From a virus, in IMG/VR virus record IMGVR_UViG_3300043438_000055, positions 1 through 64,000 of that record: 64,000 nucleotides of DNA; one strand, written 5' to 3'. Positions 41,001-49,526 of the stretch are shown here, piece by piece. Within the stretch, counting starts at the first letter, position 1; every line of letters starts with the position of its first letter. A program made the translations under genes and the position numbers. The notes beneath the pieces are model-generated. The model made no database searches. It saw only the letters and a program-made list of their open reading frames with translations, and had not been told where the DNA came from.

Positions 41001-43796
41001 TTCAGCCTCTCTATTCTTTAAAAAGTCTGCTGATTGTTCATCAAACTCTTTAACTATATCATTAACTAATTCAGGATCATTTAAAGAGTTTACATAGTCC
41101 ATCTTGCTTTGTCCTTCCTCAGGCTTAGCAATGTCACTATACTTCTTTTTATTTAATACCTTATCAATTGCCTTATCTAATATATATCCTAACTCTTCAG
41201 CTGTCTCATCTTCGCTAATGTTGTAGTCTCTAAACTGTTGTGGAGTCATAAATGCTATATCACCTGTAGGAAGTTGAACTTCTAGTTCTCCTCCTAAGGT
41301 TTGTGATAATACACTTAGTGTTGGCTTAAATATTAATTTACCATCTTGTACCAAGACAGGCTCTTTAAGAGAATACACTTTACCAATCTCTAACTTCTTC
41401 TCAACAATCTTAGCTTTTCCTTTCTTCTTTGCTGCTGCAACTTTTTGTTCAACAGTAACTGGTACCTCTTCCTCCGCACCAAACTCTTCGTCCATCTCCT
41501 CATACCCCTTGGGATCTTGTTTGATAGCATCATATTCTTGAATGTATTTTCTTCTGTTTAATGAAAGGTCAACAACATCAGCTAGTGCAGTTTTAAGATC
41601 TTCTTTAACATCAGATATAACATCCATGCTATTGATTTGATCTAATACATCCTGTGTAGCTTGTTTGTTAGGTTCATTACCTGCAATAATACTTTGTAGT
41701 ATTTGACCAGTGTTAATACCTGCCTCATTTAAAATAGAATTCACTTGTGGAATACGCACATCATAGTTACCCACCTTAGCTGTGCTATATACAAGTTTGT
41801 CTATCACCTTATCACTATACAACTTGTTACCTTCCTTATCAACAAGATTAGAATATCTTTCTCTAACCATAGAATAAGTATCTTCTACCTGCTTGGCTAA
41901 AGCTGATAAGTTGTCAAGTCTTTGAACAAATTGTTCTTTGGTTTCATTAGCATTAACTATTCCATCAGCTATCAATTCCTCAAAGCCTACGTTATCCATA
42001 GCTTGAGATTTGTAGTAGGATAGTTCTTGGTTAACTGCTTCTATTCTACCATATTTAACTCTAGGCATTAGATATGATAGAGTGAAGTCATGCTCCATAT
42101 CTTTCTCAGTTACTTTATCATTAGCTACGATAGCAGCTTGTCTTGCTTTCTGAGAACCAATACCAATACCAATATAGTTAGCTAGATCTTTTAGAACAGC
42201 TGAAGATTTTGTTTTATTTAACGCTTCTATTGCTATGTCTGTATTTCTACCTCTCTCACCACCATATCCAAAGAATCCTCTTTCACCTAATTCACCAGAT
42301 TTACCAAATCCAAATTTAGTTTTACCTTGCTCATCTTGATAAGACCCTGCGTATCCAGCTTGTTGTAAACCACCAGACAATGCACCTATAAGTATGTTTG
42401 ACATACCTTCCTTAGTATACAATGCTTGATCTATACCATAGCTAGTTATGTTTCCCATAACATCATTCATGTTATTTAGGAAACTAGAAACATCTTTTCT
42501 GTTTCTGTATGCTCTATTGAAATAATCATTAACACCAGTTTGAATAGCAAATTGTGAACCCTCTTCAAATCCTTCTGAAGGAGATACAATAAGACCACCA
42601 ACATTTCTAATACCACTACCTATTTTACCAATTCTTGTTTTTGGTAAATACTTAGACCATTCTCCACCAACTACTGACTGTTCAATATCATTTATTAATG
42701 CAGCATCTGCTTTTCTAGAAGATCCCAATATTTTTGGAAGTTGAATATAGTTTGTTGCTGTGAGAAGCAATGAGTTCATTCCCCATGTAAAGTTACCCAC
42801 TTTGTCTGTATACTCATTAATAGAATCTAAATCTTTGCCTGTAGGAGTTTCACCATATTTATTTCTATATTCTTCAATAGCGTTTTCTCTAAAGACATTC
42901 ATATTATGAAGACCTTCTAATCCTGCTTCACCAAATGTACCTGTAGCAGATGTAATAATTCTGTCTGAGTTTCTTAATACAGAAGCTGCTGGTGACTTCA
43001 AATACTTCTGTGCTACAGAGTTAAGTGCACCATCAAAAGCAGCAAACTTTTGTAGTCTAGGAACTGCAGACATAGATTCTTCTACAGCTGTCATTGCTTC
43101 TAGACCTTGACCTGCTTTGACTAACTTACTTGTTATGCCTAATGCTTTAATGGCTTTACTCCATGCAAAACCACCTCCTATTGTACCTAATGAATATCCT
43201 AAGTTTTTAAGGATACCATCAGAAAAGAAGTTAGCTGTTAATAAATAATCAGGGGAATACCAGTTAGCATCAGTTTGCTTCTGGGTCATATAGTTAGGAA
43301 GTGCATCTTCTAATGCCTTGTATGAATCATCTAACTTCCTATTAATCTCATTATCAAATAATGAAGCAAATCTACCATCACGTACCATAGCACCTAATCC
43401 ATAAACAGTACCAGCTGTACCAGAAATAAAACTATTGGTAGCTGTACCTACAAACTTTAAAGCACCATTCTTCCATTGATCTAATGCACTTTGTTGTTGT
43501 GCATATTTTTCTTCTAGATCAGTTTCATATGGTCTACTGCTTTTATATCTATTGCCAATATATATTGAAGAAGTGGGAAGTTGAGGAACTTTACTTTTCT
43601 CTGGAGTAAGATTATTCCATATATCTTCAGCAGACATATTACCGCCTGCAATTCCTGTCTTGCTATCAATTGAAGGAACATCAAAACTAACGTCTTGAAA
43701 CTTTGCCTGACCACCTAAGTTAACAACTTTTGGTTCAGATTCAGGTTGTGTAGCGTTAACACCTGCTCCTAAATTAATTACTTTTTCTTCTGGCAT
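32076..43796 (-). CDS. Giant protein with virion RNA polymerase signature
   Basis: A 3906-residue protein. The N-terminal ~550 residues contain hydrophobic stretches (FVGTATNSFISGTAGTVYG; NLGYSLGTIGGGFAWSKAI) seen in other crAss-like large proteins and possibly membrane-active. Near 1655-1700 is a zincin-like AYHEVFEAVW (H1662, E1663), then QLAEEFRDFV. At 3031-3037 is SDFDIDK (D3032, D3034, D3036), the metal-binding loop of the crAss-like virion RNA polymerase (phage phi14:2 gp66 type), preceded by YRIPTQKQNSIDAIVIKQFL and a GDSVVIPSA segment. It would be ejected into the host to transcribe early genes. It is much longer than gp66 (about 2200 residues), so it looks like a polymerase fused to the neighbouring cargo proteins. 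Confidence 0.75.
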   Translation of the reverse strand: MPEEKVINLGAGVNATQPESEPKVVNLGGQAKFQDVSFDVPSIDSKTGIAGGNMSAEDIWNNLTPEKSKVPQLPTSSIYIGNRYKSSRPYETDLEEKYAQQQSALDQWKNGALKFVGTATNSFISGTAGTVYGLGAMVRDGRFASLFDNEINRKLDDSYKALEDALPNYMTQKQTDANWYSPDYLLTANFFSDGILKNLGYSLGTIGGGFAWSKAIKALGITSKLVKAGQGLEAMTAVEESMSAVPRLQKFAAFDGALNSVAQKYLKSPAASVLRNSDRIITSATGTFGEAGLEGLHNMNVFRENAIEEYRNKYGETPTGKDLDSINEYTDKVGNFTWGMNSLLLTATNYIQLPKILGSSRKADAALINDIEQSVVGGEWSKYLPKTRIGKIGSGIRNVGGLIVSPSEGFEEGSQFAIQTGVNDYFNRAYRNRKDVSSFLNNMNDVMGNITSYGIDQALYTKEGMSNILIGALSGGLQQAGYAGSYQDEQGKTKFGFGKSGELGERGFFGYGGERGRNTDIAIEALNKTKSSAVLKDLANYIGIGIGSQKARQAAIVANDKVTEKDMEHDFTLSYLMPRVKYGRIEAVNQELSYYKSQAMDNVGFEELIADGIVNANETKEQFVQRLDNLSALAKQVEDTYSMVRERYSNLVDKEGNKLYSDKVIDKLVYSTAKVGNYDVRIPQVNSILNEAGINTGQILQSIIAGNEPNKQATQDVLDQINSMDVISDVKEDLKTALADVVDLSLNRRKYIQEYDAIKQDPKGYEEMDEEFGAEEEVPVTVEQKVAAAKKKGKAKIVEKKLEIGKVYSLKEPVLVQDGKLIFKPTLSVLSQTLGGELEVQLPTGDIAFMTPQQFRDYNISEDETAEELGYILDKAIDKVLNKKKYSDIAKPEEGQSKMDYVNSLNDPELVNDIVKEFDEQSADFLKNREAEIKNQKGNAQVLSTSDTESVPTDVPVPTIYVTDTDNRKDTNVVPRATVATQQLPGYKNSVAFGANLYNFPNREKIRGVYVTLANEEALGLGGLMNHIKGTSDVEPGKTIALVMVEQSGNGVKLVGVDGQPIIGSNFDKIVFQVMPDPKLQWSEKYGGKSMFREGTPDNVIKAITKEYTKFVEDTLESKELEPHKIEASFGIPQPVVDTEGKLVENARTGVTEAGLIKQSDLAEKPVIYVPTLGDGVISRGSTRYTKALGKPFLIGANGYVALQNKQHSLQEATLIYDAIYRLSEIKYTDGDLSSAEATRLLEWLRSVVYWGNPKNQAGVNSIWFDKAGLIGLKLNISNEGMNVPFSPIGVESNKDKIVEQIQKMYGNIRSAYVAKDLSNWNKPYEQITSVTADGKIKSKTWKNYQSYLLSTEGRTGQETPLTVPIRPTKGVGDTNREGIYFVVTDTADKYAGVVEKVGKEKPILLTPGAVRTGELAETATARYILDNQTPNVIDNPQLGKITFVADAKELETSGGKKGISLVQDDLGNTKAIEALAKSRNIDKKKATDLLVASIYQKVAPQQAAQSIAPVSAEEADIEKRRKEELDKYKSGDITVAGVKAINAKYNAELAALEKQPTTKAEEKQAAQIVTTTPDAEELIRRQLNSMGDDAPFRIKTKDQITKFEKEDWPKIEAFFKANFPNIPLYRVKNIIRGTNGLEAWGMLKNGGVYVYANAEVGTAYHEVFEAVWKMFSSPEERDNIVNEFKDRSGSFVDRITGQDIKYSNATAFQIKEQLAEEFRDFVQYGKVPAKPAKGQPFIVKLFNDLVNFIKSFFYGPQAARNTEELFKRMTGGFYKEYSPLGSQLSYAKNGIIDISDAYGGANSEYRIKDLPGQTVHDIMQQMTYVTLGKFTKNNKSLFTIPSVNKVELYQELKEDLQKTALKTMKAAEDLIDQGVITEEQAASTKEKSRALWQKITDNWEELAEKHKEYLSAYNIEFDNNNEAAYITDKAKEDPYGEATQIDNFKRANAAVKLLLSTIPIVREGKIVHSSINGATLLPTSQVFMAIMNQTHDSNSPDEMIEGLRKLAEDDENYRTLYERISKSSYNMDTFEFTDLKNRHDLQLVSALWRTFNKQSPIVKNLYILPNGEVQVGDSNFATAARQLNQDFLNAIVVSVKKQNGYFQYSSLQKAYMPVVDANGKAVISKFAVDTLDEQLNFLKKFGIIFNKADLLEMSGEDQDDFSESVKGIKKSFTELNKVATFSGSVLSINGRLLKLANIKAKIDNPEFDSVFYNVNGDATQSFIGVNALSKLSDVLSKAQNINDLRDTPYSYLLTDNFAKNSVILGQMFNIAEGGNRIKGTEKLMEASWADGTLDQGNGKKKQSSKLTYKQRLVQEINMNLAGYYYNLVPGDASLEHMVNMGNFISKESIRAGYSQPGGVLDTFRGYLFSEIELARETRPFTRNTNELRFFKDILGEELHDQVMSENGEVLTPQEVYDAFTDEDTNVNAIDEAITKYIVEKTAAFKRSLSNYGIITKGEEKETWFVENLAFAQSGTTTTENLNRELEMLQINFMINNIELHKLLYSDPYQYKDELKRIKSFLSPRQSIISNSASMNAALNNIWNEGFDEGDIGRTDFTQDYFRTATYADVLATGDLPGYEEEAWEETDGSGIITMKGYRNFRIRAGEWNDNEELQYKFDIAYEKLVKSGANKEEIAEFNKKNPSVKSAYTPLKPIVSGNKANGRSYNDIVLDKFALYPLSFRVLHQLNPESNSIKFYNKMQAENIDYTVFKSGRKVGAEELNEPYNENDQFNEAPYVGIVNVPFGIMSIQSEVPSKDESVVTRGSQITKLVTLDYMEAGVPVDFEPGDNFNQRLDKWNALKNKSTYNDGKNLYNEIKHNQELLEAMIDNGYQSLLKQMGIKELKNGKFKIADFSKAANLLRREILKREVNDNVADALAGFLEGKVVIEATPAYQQIRNILYSIADREVITPKMSGGQKVQIPSTFLEENRIKSKDGKGYTSDVLKFYTNKEGERVAEVMIGRWFDSNKTDAELLDYLNNTEEGQKILKGVAYRIPTQKQNSIDAIVIKQFLPREFGDSVVIPSALVKKAGSDFDIDKLFIYLKNTYKDGLGNIKLVPYYGIGDAAKEKFEDLYADISENKIKITQESKVKLGNLQNLLSDIALGEASSKTAEKWIPILQNMFGDSLSVIEIEDALMTKLEETGKKLEDLYDLDLQAVLMEKFVDRMYKKSLENEYIQSMENLITREENFASLTKPNSADQMKGLAKKITRKLGFESFNYDTPGNMLDRNFMSRLRQAFVSGKYAIGIAAVNQTNHSLNQRQPIYVDTDKLAMLDDADRAWIRDAKINFKDYNKIMINNKPVATLSMVKNAKGDNISDIIGQFIDGYVDISKGPWIMELGATPNTASTWLFLTKLGVPIEDVSYFMNQPIIRDYLRKIENSGYSWLFIDDFVKEMKQSPKYKVADNYNFSKITTIPSASKLSSLVGNNNLNQDQKAEQQFMLDEFLKYARMANQMFLVTQGSNFDTSTFNDPFLVFKKQQQLLKAQNTIISSVDDILKNSFLGKLAERIGNIRNAYAEILTSDKNNTRRVLENVLLPYTDMSDDEFVNVSRKAVTNLFDWAVQVDQKLNQEIAGMLLGEDNAAGEITDFVNKVKADPNHKLFDNIIVNLLENLPAPTEDGVNNIKIKNKNNKTYDQNQMIYGFKELKSYLGKDPIYDKLVRLSVLQSGIANSPISFTNLLPYEDFAKIYNKTLSKLDKMPNLDQFYKLGVFQRNNWADDDVVPYKKATFKQDNQGNWYYSNGIQFKKNEALNLDIQAGKTPQLVKIHHMARESKSDYIVYTWEEGTKSEKIKMRKDGDFSYIKKGLFKKVYNGDTPFAIKNFYGADTFIYKMINAWGDSYRANEFYENARESVIPNGFIQTIEKEDDDIRKYFEVKKDNAPKAVSKKVKKIKVPGLPEIENNNVNNC

Positions 43797-43802
43797 TCTT
43801 TA

Positions 43803-46643
43803 TTATTTTAATGCAGCTTGTGCAAATTCTGGACCTAGTGATTTCAATTTATTTATAACAACCTCTAAATTTGGATCTCCTGGTAATGATTTTACAGTTC
43901 TCTTACCACCATCTGCTGTAGATGTATAAACATATGCATAATATAAATCATTGGCTTTCACCACGTTAGCCTGCATGTCATAGTTATTATTACCTACCAT
44001 TCTTGGGAATTCAAACTTTTCAAAGTATGAATCTGCTTTGGTATATGTAGAAACATCTCCTGGATCTAATTTAGATGTAGAACCTATTGGGCTTCTTCTT
44101 AGAGTGCGTCTTACATTAGTAACTTCATCTGATTCATATAATCCACTTACATCAATACCAAGACCTCTTGCTTCATCATCTGCAATTACAATAGATCCAG
44201 ACTTGTTAGTCTTTAAATCAGTTCCTAATATTTGTATAACTTTCTTTCCATCAGGACCTGTCATTGTTTTTGCTTCTAATGAAATATCTGATAGATCTCC
44301 TTTAATAGCTTCTAACATTCCATCTAGTTCACCTGAGACTGCTAAATTCTTTCCAGACCTTCCATAGTCAAGTGTCCATCTTCTAATATCATTAAGAGTT
44401 TGTCTATCTGTTTCATTATCACCTGTAAGAACAGGCATCTTAACATCAGGTTTGAAGAAACTCTTACTTTGAAGAAGTTCAGCTTTTCTAGTCAATGCTT
44501 TTGCTGAAGCTTCAGTATCTATTATCTTATATACCTTTTTTAAATTGTTTTCAAAGTCACCTCTAGTATCTACGTTTACTTGCCATCCTTTAGGATTTCT
44601 TAAATACACCTCATCTGTAAATGGTAGTAGTTCTACAGCTTGTCTTGCTGTAGTTTTGAAGTCTCTTATAAGTCCTGAAGGACTAAGGTAACCAGTGGCA
44701 AACTTATCTAACACAGTAGGAATCAAAAAGGCTTTACCTCTACTACTTAATCTAGCCTCAGCAGCTTTAGCATTTTCTTTATGAATTTTATCATCTAGAT
44801 AACCACCTACAGTTACATTACCTTTAGCATATAAAGCTAAGTCATAGAAATCTTGTTTGGTAACCATAACATCTTTACCTTGAAACTTCATTGGTGTATC
44901 TTTAACATCTACACCATTTATAACATTTGCTAAATCAACTCCAAGTTCTTTAGCCACTTGTTCATTAACATCTGCTGTTTCTTGTGATATGGATTGGAAA
45001 GTCTTTTGTTTCTTTTTGAATAAGTTATACGCATCACCCAAAGCAGGAGGTACTCCCCCTGGTTTTGTTTTTAATTGGTTTACCACTTTATCAGACCATC
45101 TTGTTATGAAATCTGTAAGTGGTTCTTTATTATCATCAGCAGCATTCTTTAAGAGAGTTTCAATACCTTGTTCTCTTGTTTTACCTAATGCTATTTGTTT
45201 ACTTAATGCTTGTATATTTTTTGGATTGTTAGCAAAGAAACCACTCCATACAAGTTCATTTCCTGAAGTTAACATATCAGTGGCAGCATTTGTTTTTGTT
45301 TGTTCAGCATTTACAACCACATCCATATTAGATAGATTCTCAGCAAACTCAAGTCCTCTTTCATCATCAGGACCAGTACCAGGTTTCTTTGGACCACCTG
45401 GACCTTTCATAGATGCTATTCTAAGAGCACTCTCACGATCTAATTCTTTTTGTCTAGATTGTTCTTTTAGATTAGCATATTTAAAAGCAAGTTCAGCAGC
45501 TGCTTCTTTCATATCATTAGCCTCTTGAAACTCCTTAAAGTTAGCTTGATAAAGAGGACTTTCCATAGCTTGCTTAGTTACCTTTACTGAACCATACATT
45601 CCTTGTAAGTTATCTAGAGAGTTTTCTTTATAAACAAATCCTCTTACGTAGTCTGGGTTCTTATAAGCTGCTTGTGCTATTTGGTCATATGAAGACTTAA
45701 CACCATCAGCTTTGCTTTGAAGCTGATCTATTTCTCCTTGGATGGCTTTTTTAGCCTCATCAGTTTTTTCTAATGTTTTCTTTAATGTAAGCTCACCTAT
45801 CTTATCATTATATATTGCTGTCTTTTCATCTCTCTGAGCATACACCATATCTACAAGACCTCTTTCATCTATGTTTGCATAGTTGTACTCTCCTGTAATA
45901 TTAAGTTGTTTAGCCACTCTAGGATCAGAAAAGATCTGACCAAGTGTAGCTCTAACCTCTGCAGGTAGTCTACCCTCTTGTTCCATTCTCACCATGTAAG
46001 GAGAAACAACAGGAGTTTGTTTTATAATGTTACCCTTCTTATCTTTTACAATATCAAACTTATAATTGCCTTGAGCATCTGTTTCATATAATTGATCAAA
46101 TGACCACTTGCCTGGTTTAATAGCATCAAATTGTTCTTTAGCAAACTTCATGATATCAAAGTGAGGAGAGTATGAACCATTAAATGATTCTCCTGGCTTT
46201 GTAGAAGTTAACCAAGGTTGAGCTTGTTTATTGAAGTTATATATATTAGCTGGATTAGATTTACCCTCTTCTGTGTCTTTTTGAATTTTAGTTAATCCAC
46301 TTCTATAAGAAGCTGTAGATGATATAGCATTTGTAATCAATTTATCCTTAGATATTTGTGCTGTCATACCAGCAACAGAATTAACCAACTGTTGGTTAGA
46401 GAAATCACCAGCTGCCACTGTCTTTAAGTTATTACCTAATTCACCTAGCTTTGACTGAAGATATTGTTTATCTACATCTCTATACACGTCTACCCCAGCT
46501 ACTCTATCAATGTAGTTCTGGATTTTTTGCACACCTTGGTTGTATTGAGCCTGTTTGGCCATACCAACCTGGTACATCTCCTGAACTGGCAGTTCCTGGA
46601 TGTATGGGTTAAATTGTGATAGTTTGTCAGTAAAAGATGCCAT
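43803..46643 (-). CDS. crAss-like internal virion (cargo) protein
   Basis: A 946-residue protein starting MASFTDKLSQFNPYIQELPV, with VGMAKQAQYNQGVQKIQNYI, a DVDKQYLQSKLGELGNNLK segment and AAGDFSNQQLVNSV. I recognise this N-terminal pattern from crAss-like and other Bacteroidetes phage virion proteins. The rest is mainly helical and polar, without an enzymatic motif; a Gly/Pro-rich hinge (MKGPGGPKKPGTGPDDE) lies near residue 410-425. It is directly upstream of the giant polymerase protein and six bases from it, fitting a cargo protein stored in capsid or tail. Confidence 0.7.
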   Translation of the reverse strand: MASFTDKLSQFNPYIQELPVQEMYQVGMAKQAQYNQGVQKIQNYIDRVAGVDVYRDVDKQYLQSKLGELGNNLKTVAAGDFSNQQLVNSVAGMTAQISKDKLITNAISSTASYRSGLTKIQKDTEEGKSNPANIYNFNKQAQPWLTSTKPGESFNGSYSPHFDIMKFAKEQFDAIKPGKWSFDQLYETDAQGNYKFDIVKDKKGNIIKQTPVVSPYMVRMEQEGRLPAEVRATLGQIFSDPRVAKQLNITGEYNYANIDERGLVDMVYAQRDEKTAIYNDKIGELTLKKTLEKTDEAKKAIQGEIDQLQSKADGVKSSYDQIAQAAYKNPDYVRGFVYKENSLDNLQGMYGSVKVTKQAMESPLYQANFKEFQEANDMKEAAAELAFKYANLKEQSRQKELDRESALRIASMKGPGGPKKPGTGPDDERGLEFAENLSNMDVVVNAEQTKTNAATDMLTSGNELVWSGFFANNPKNIQALSKQIALGKTREQGIETLLKNAADDNKEPLTDFITRWSDKVVNQLKTKPGGVPPALGDAYNLFKKKQKTFQSISQETADVNEQVAKELGVDLANVINGVDVKDTPMKFQGKDVMVTKQDFYDLALYAKGNVTVGGYLDDKIHKENAKAAEARLSSRGKAFLIPTVLDKFATGYLSPSGLIRDFKTTARQAVELLPFTDEVYLRNPKGWQVNVDTRGDFENNLKKVYKIIDTEASAKALTRKAELLQSKSFFKPDVKMPVLTGDNETDRQTLNDIRRWTLDYGRSGKNLAVSGELDGMLEAIKGDLSDISLEAKTMTGPDGKKVIQILGTDLKTNKSGSIVIADDEARGLGIDVSGLYESDEVTNVRRTLRRSPIGSTSKLDPGDVSTYTKADSYFEKFEFPRMVGNNNYDMQANVVKANDLYYAYVYTSTADGGKRTVKSLPGDPNLEVVINKLKSLGPEFAQAALK

Positions 46644-46647
46644 AATA

Positions 46648-46679
46648 CAAAATTAATTTAAAATATTAGAATTACCAAG
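46648..46679 (-). promoter_or_regulatory. Possible promoter before the 946-residue gene
   Basis: On the minus strand: CTTG (46676-46679), 20 bases, TAATTTTG (46648-46655), in the 76-base AT-rich gap. One mismatch in -33. The -7 box ends only five bases before the ATG (46643), so the message would be leaderless, which lowers confidence. Confidence 0.35.
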
Positions 46680-46719
46680 AGCTATAACAAATTTTAGTAA
46701 TTCACTATAACTGAATTAG

Positions 46720-49506
46720 TTAGAGATTCTTTAGAGCCTTAACAACTGAGCTATTTCTAGCCTTTGTTTTTCCACCATTCTTCTGCATATAATTGTCTAG
46801 TTCACTTAATGATGGAGGGGTAGTACTACTGTCTTTAGTCTTTCTAGTTCCAATAATACGTCCTAATTCATCATATGTAAATGCTGTATCAGGAGCTAAT
46901 CCTCCACTTCCTTTAGTTGATGTAGCAAATGGATTACCTGAAGTATTGAAAGATTGTAATGCGTTAGCATTAATTGCTCTGCCTTTAGGATCAAATCTGA
47001 AATTATACAGATTCTCCATAACAGCCAACTTTCTATTAGCAGCTCTTTGTTGTGCAGTCTTAGCAGCAATAGAACTTAAAGCAGCTTGGGTTTGTTCTTT
47101 AGTATTAGATTTAGCTCCTGCTTGTCTAACGTATTGTTGATCAAGGATTTGTAAGTTTCTAAGTTGAGCATCATTTAATGCAGCTCTGTTCTTATCATAA
47201 ACCTGCATTCTATTTGCTTGATTGATTCTAGTTTGCTCTCCTAAGATTTGATTCTTAGCCTGTAATGTCTGAGACATAATCATTGCCTGTGCAGCAGGAT
47301 TAGAACCAGCAGCTCTAATAGCAGCTCTAGACTGAGAATCAACAGCAGCAAGTTGATCATTTAAAGAAATGTCTACAGGACTGTCTAACATTGGTTGGAA
47401 CGTTTGGGCCTGTACAGGTTCTAACTGATTGGTAGCCAATGCATAAAACTCAGGATACAACTGATCTGCAGGTAAGTCTTCGTCAGCGTTAGTTGGTCTT
47501 AAGAATGATTCTAAATTAGATAAAGCAGTAGGGCCATATTTTTCAATTCCTTTTCCTAAAAACTTACCTGTTGATTTCAATGCATTCATTAATCTACCAC
47601 TCTTCTTTGATGTAGGATCACCTGGCATATCTTCAATGCTAGGAGGATAAAATTTAGGACTAGATGAAACTGTTACTTCTGGTAAATTACTGTTTGAATA
47701 TCCTGCTTGATATGGAATTGTTATAGCATCTTGCTTTGGTCCAAACTGTGGAACTATGCTGTTTATATCAAACTTATATTTTGAACTGGTTATACCTTTT
47801 TGAGCAACCATACTTGGATTTGTTTCTCTTTCTAATTTACCTTCAGCTAATTTGTCATTCTTAACACCTAACTCCTTGGCTGTCTGATGAATAGAGTCTT
47901 GTACAATACCTGCTTCTTTAATCTTATCAGCATTAATCTTTTGCCAAGCTTTAGCTCCTTGCATCATAACATTTCCTGTATTTAAAGACAGGTGATCAAA
48001 TGCACTATTCTCATCAGCGTTTTCAATTAGCTTAAGACCTTTATTTATTCTCTTTAATTGTTTAGCATCATTCTTAGCAATATCAGCTACATATGTTTTA
48101 AACTTCATTCCTTTTGCTTTTGGATCTCCCATAAGATCTGCTACTTCTTTATTAATTTTCATGTTACCAAATACAACAAGGTTATCACTAGATCCACCAT
48201 CTTGTAGTTTAACAGCTGGTTCACCACCTTCTACTTCCACTTCATTCTCACCATACTTAGTTTGAATGCCACCATTGTCATGAGATGCACCTCTAAACAT
48301 TCCTATCTCACCACCAGGTAAATTAGGATTGTATGACATTGTTTCAAAGCGACCCCCATCTCCCACTTCTAATTCACCACCCATAGCCATTTGTGTTCCA
48401 TATTGAGCTCTAGGCATACCTGGTCTACCAGTGTATAATGCTTCTGCACTAGGAGGAGTATAATCAACCTGAGCAAGATGACCACCACTTCTTAACATAT
48501 CTGCATCATGTGGAGGTTTTAAAAGATCTTTAATATTATATTCTCCAAACTTAGTAATTGTTTGTGGTTGCCAATCATGACTTACCCATCCACCATTTTC
48601 CATGTATGCATTAAGAGGACCTTGTGATCTAGCTTGTTGGAAGGCTAATTGGTTTTGGCTCAAAGCAGTTTTATCTTTCTGTGCTTGTAATGCTCTAGCA
48701 TCTTTAGCACCACCTAATGCATTACCTGCCACCTTACCTAAGAACTTACCTACAGCAGCTCCTGCAGGACCAAAGGCAGAACCAATAGATTCTCCTACAG
48801 CACTACCAACTTGAGCTTGACCTGAGTCTTGGAAGTACTCACCAAACTCTGCTTTGGGCATATGACCACCATGTCTGAATTGTTTGTATGTTTCTTGTAA
48901 TGGTTCAAATCCAAGATCATCATATATGTCATTTGTAGGAGCATATGTATTCTGAATCTCAGTGGGATTACCACCAATCATTCTACCATTCTGAGCTAGG
49001 TAGTTTGTACCTGAACCATAAGGATTACTTAATTGTCCTGGTTGAGTAGGATTATCTTCTGGTCTAACATAATTACGTTGAGGATCTTGCATAGTTTGAT
49101 TAGCCTGTAAAGCAAGTCCTGATAACTGAGCAGTTTGATCTGCTTTCTTAATGTTTTTCTTTTGCTCAGCAATAGCACTAATTCCACCAGCAATCTTATC
49201 TAAGTTTTGAAGAGCACTCATACCAGCAGCTGCAGCTCCACCACCAAAACTTCCTTCAGGATTTTTTGCAGTGGCACCAAATTTAGTAAATCCAAACTCA
49301 GGTGGTGTAGTAGCTCCAGTTTGAGCAATAGGAGGATTACCAAAGTCAGTTAACTGATGTAATTGGTCATTGACCATCTTACTACCCATAGCAGCTTTCT
49401 TAAACTCTTTCTTATGAGCTTTCATAAATGCTTCTTCTGTTGGGTACTTTTTGTAAAATTCCTTTTCAGACTTAACTCCTGCAATCTTTAAGATTTGATC
49501 TTTCAT
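46720..49506 (-). CDS. crAss-like large structural protein, Gly/Gln-rich
   Basis: A 928-residue protein. N-terminal helical part (FYKKYPTEEAFMKAHKKEFKKA), a Gly/Ala helix at about 225-260 (VGSAVGESIGSAFGPAGAAVGKFLGKVAGNALGG) that could enter membranes, several repeats of a [MR]xxGG pattern (RHGGHMPKAEFG, RSGGHLAQVDY, MGGELEVGDGG), and a Gln-rich helical C-terminus. No catalytic motif. Part of the virion-protein operon between the Zn-ribbon protein and the cargo protein; probably a virion internal or tail component. Similar proteins exist in crAss-like phages but I cannot name a structural role. Confidence 0.6.
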   Translation of the reverse strand: MKDQILKIAGVKSEKEFYKKYPTEEAFMKAHKKEFKKAAMGSKMVNDQLHQLTDFGNPPIAQTGATTPPEFGFTKFGATAKNPEGSFGGGAAAAGMSALQNLDKIAGGISAIAEQKKNIKKADQTAQLSGLALQANQTMQDPQRNYVRPEDNPTQPGQLSNPYGSGTNYLAQNGRMIGGNPTEIQNTYAPTNDIYDDLGFEPLQETYKQFRHGGHMPKAEFGEYFQDSGQAQVGSAVGESIGSAFGPAGAAVGKFLGKVAGNALGGAKDARALQAQKDKTALSQNQLAFQQARSQGPLNAYMENGGWVSHDWQPQTITKFGEYNIKDLLKPPHDADMLRSGGHLAQVDYTPPSAEALYTGRPGMPRAQYGTQMAMGGELEVGDGGRFETMSYNPNLPGGEIGMFRGASHDNGGIQTKYGENEVEVEGGEPAVKLQDGGSSDNLVVFGNMKINKEVADLMGDPKAKGMKFKTYVADIAKNDAKQLKRINKGLKLIENADENSAFDHLSLNTGNVMMQGAKAWQKINADKIKEAGIVQDSIHQTAKELGVKNDKLAEGKLERETNPSMVAQKGITSSKYKFDINSIVPQFGPKQDAITIPYQAGYSNSNLPEVTVSSSPKFYPPSIEDMPGDPTSKKSGRLMNALKSTGKFLGKGIEKYGPTALSNLESFLRPTNADEDLPADQLYPEFYALATNQLEPVQAQTFQPMLDSPVDISLNDQLAAVDSQSRAAIRAAGSNPAAQAMIMSQTLQAKNQILGEQTRINQANRMQVYDKNRAALNDAQLRNLQILDQQYVRQAGAKSNTKEQTQAALSSIAAKTAQQRAANRKLAVMENLYNFRFDPKGRAINANALQSFNTSGNPFATSTKGSGGLAPDTAFTYDELGRIIGTRKTKDSSTTPPSLSELDNYMQKNGGKTKARNSSVVKALKNL

Positions 49507-49526
49507 ATCAAACGTTTATATGTGGT

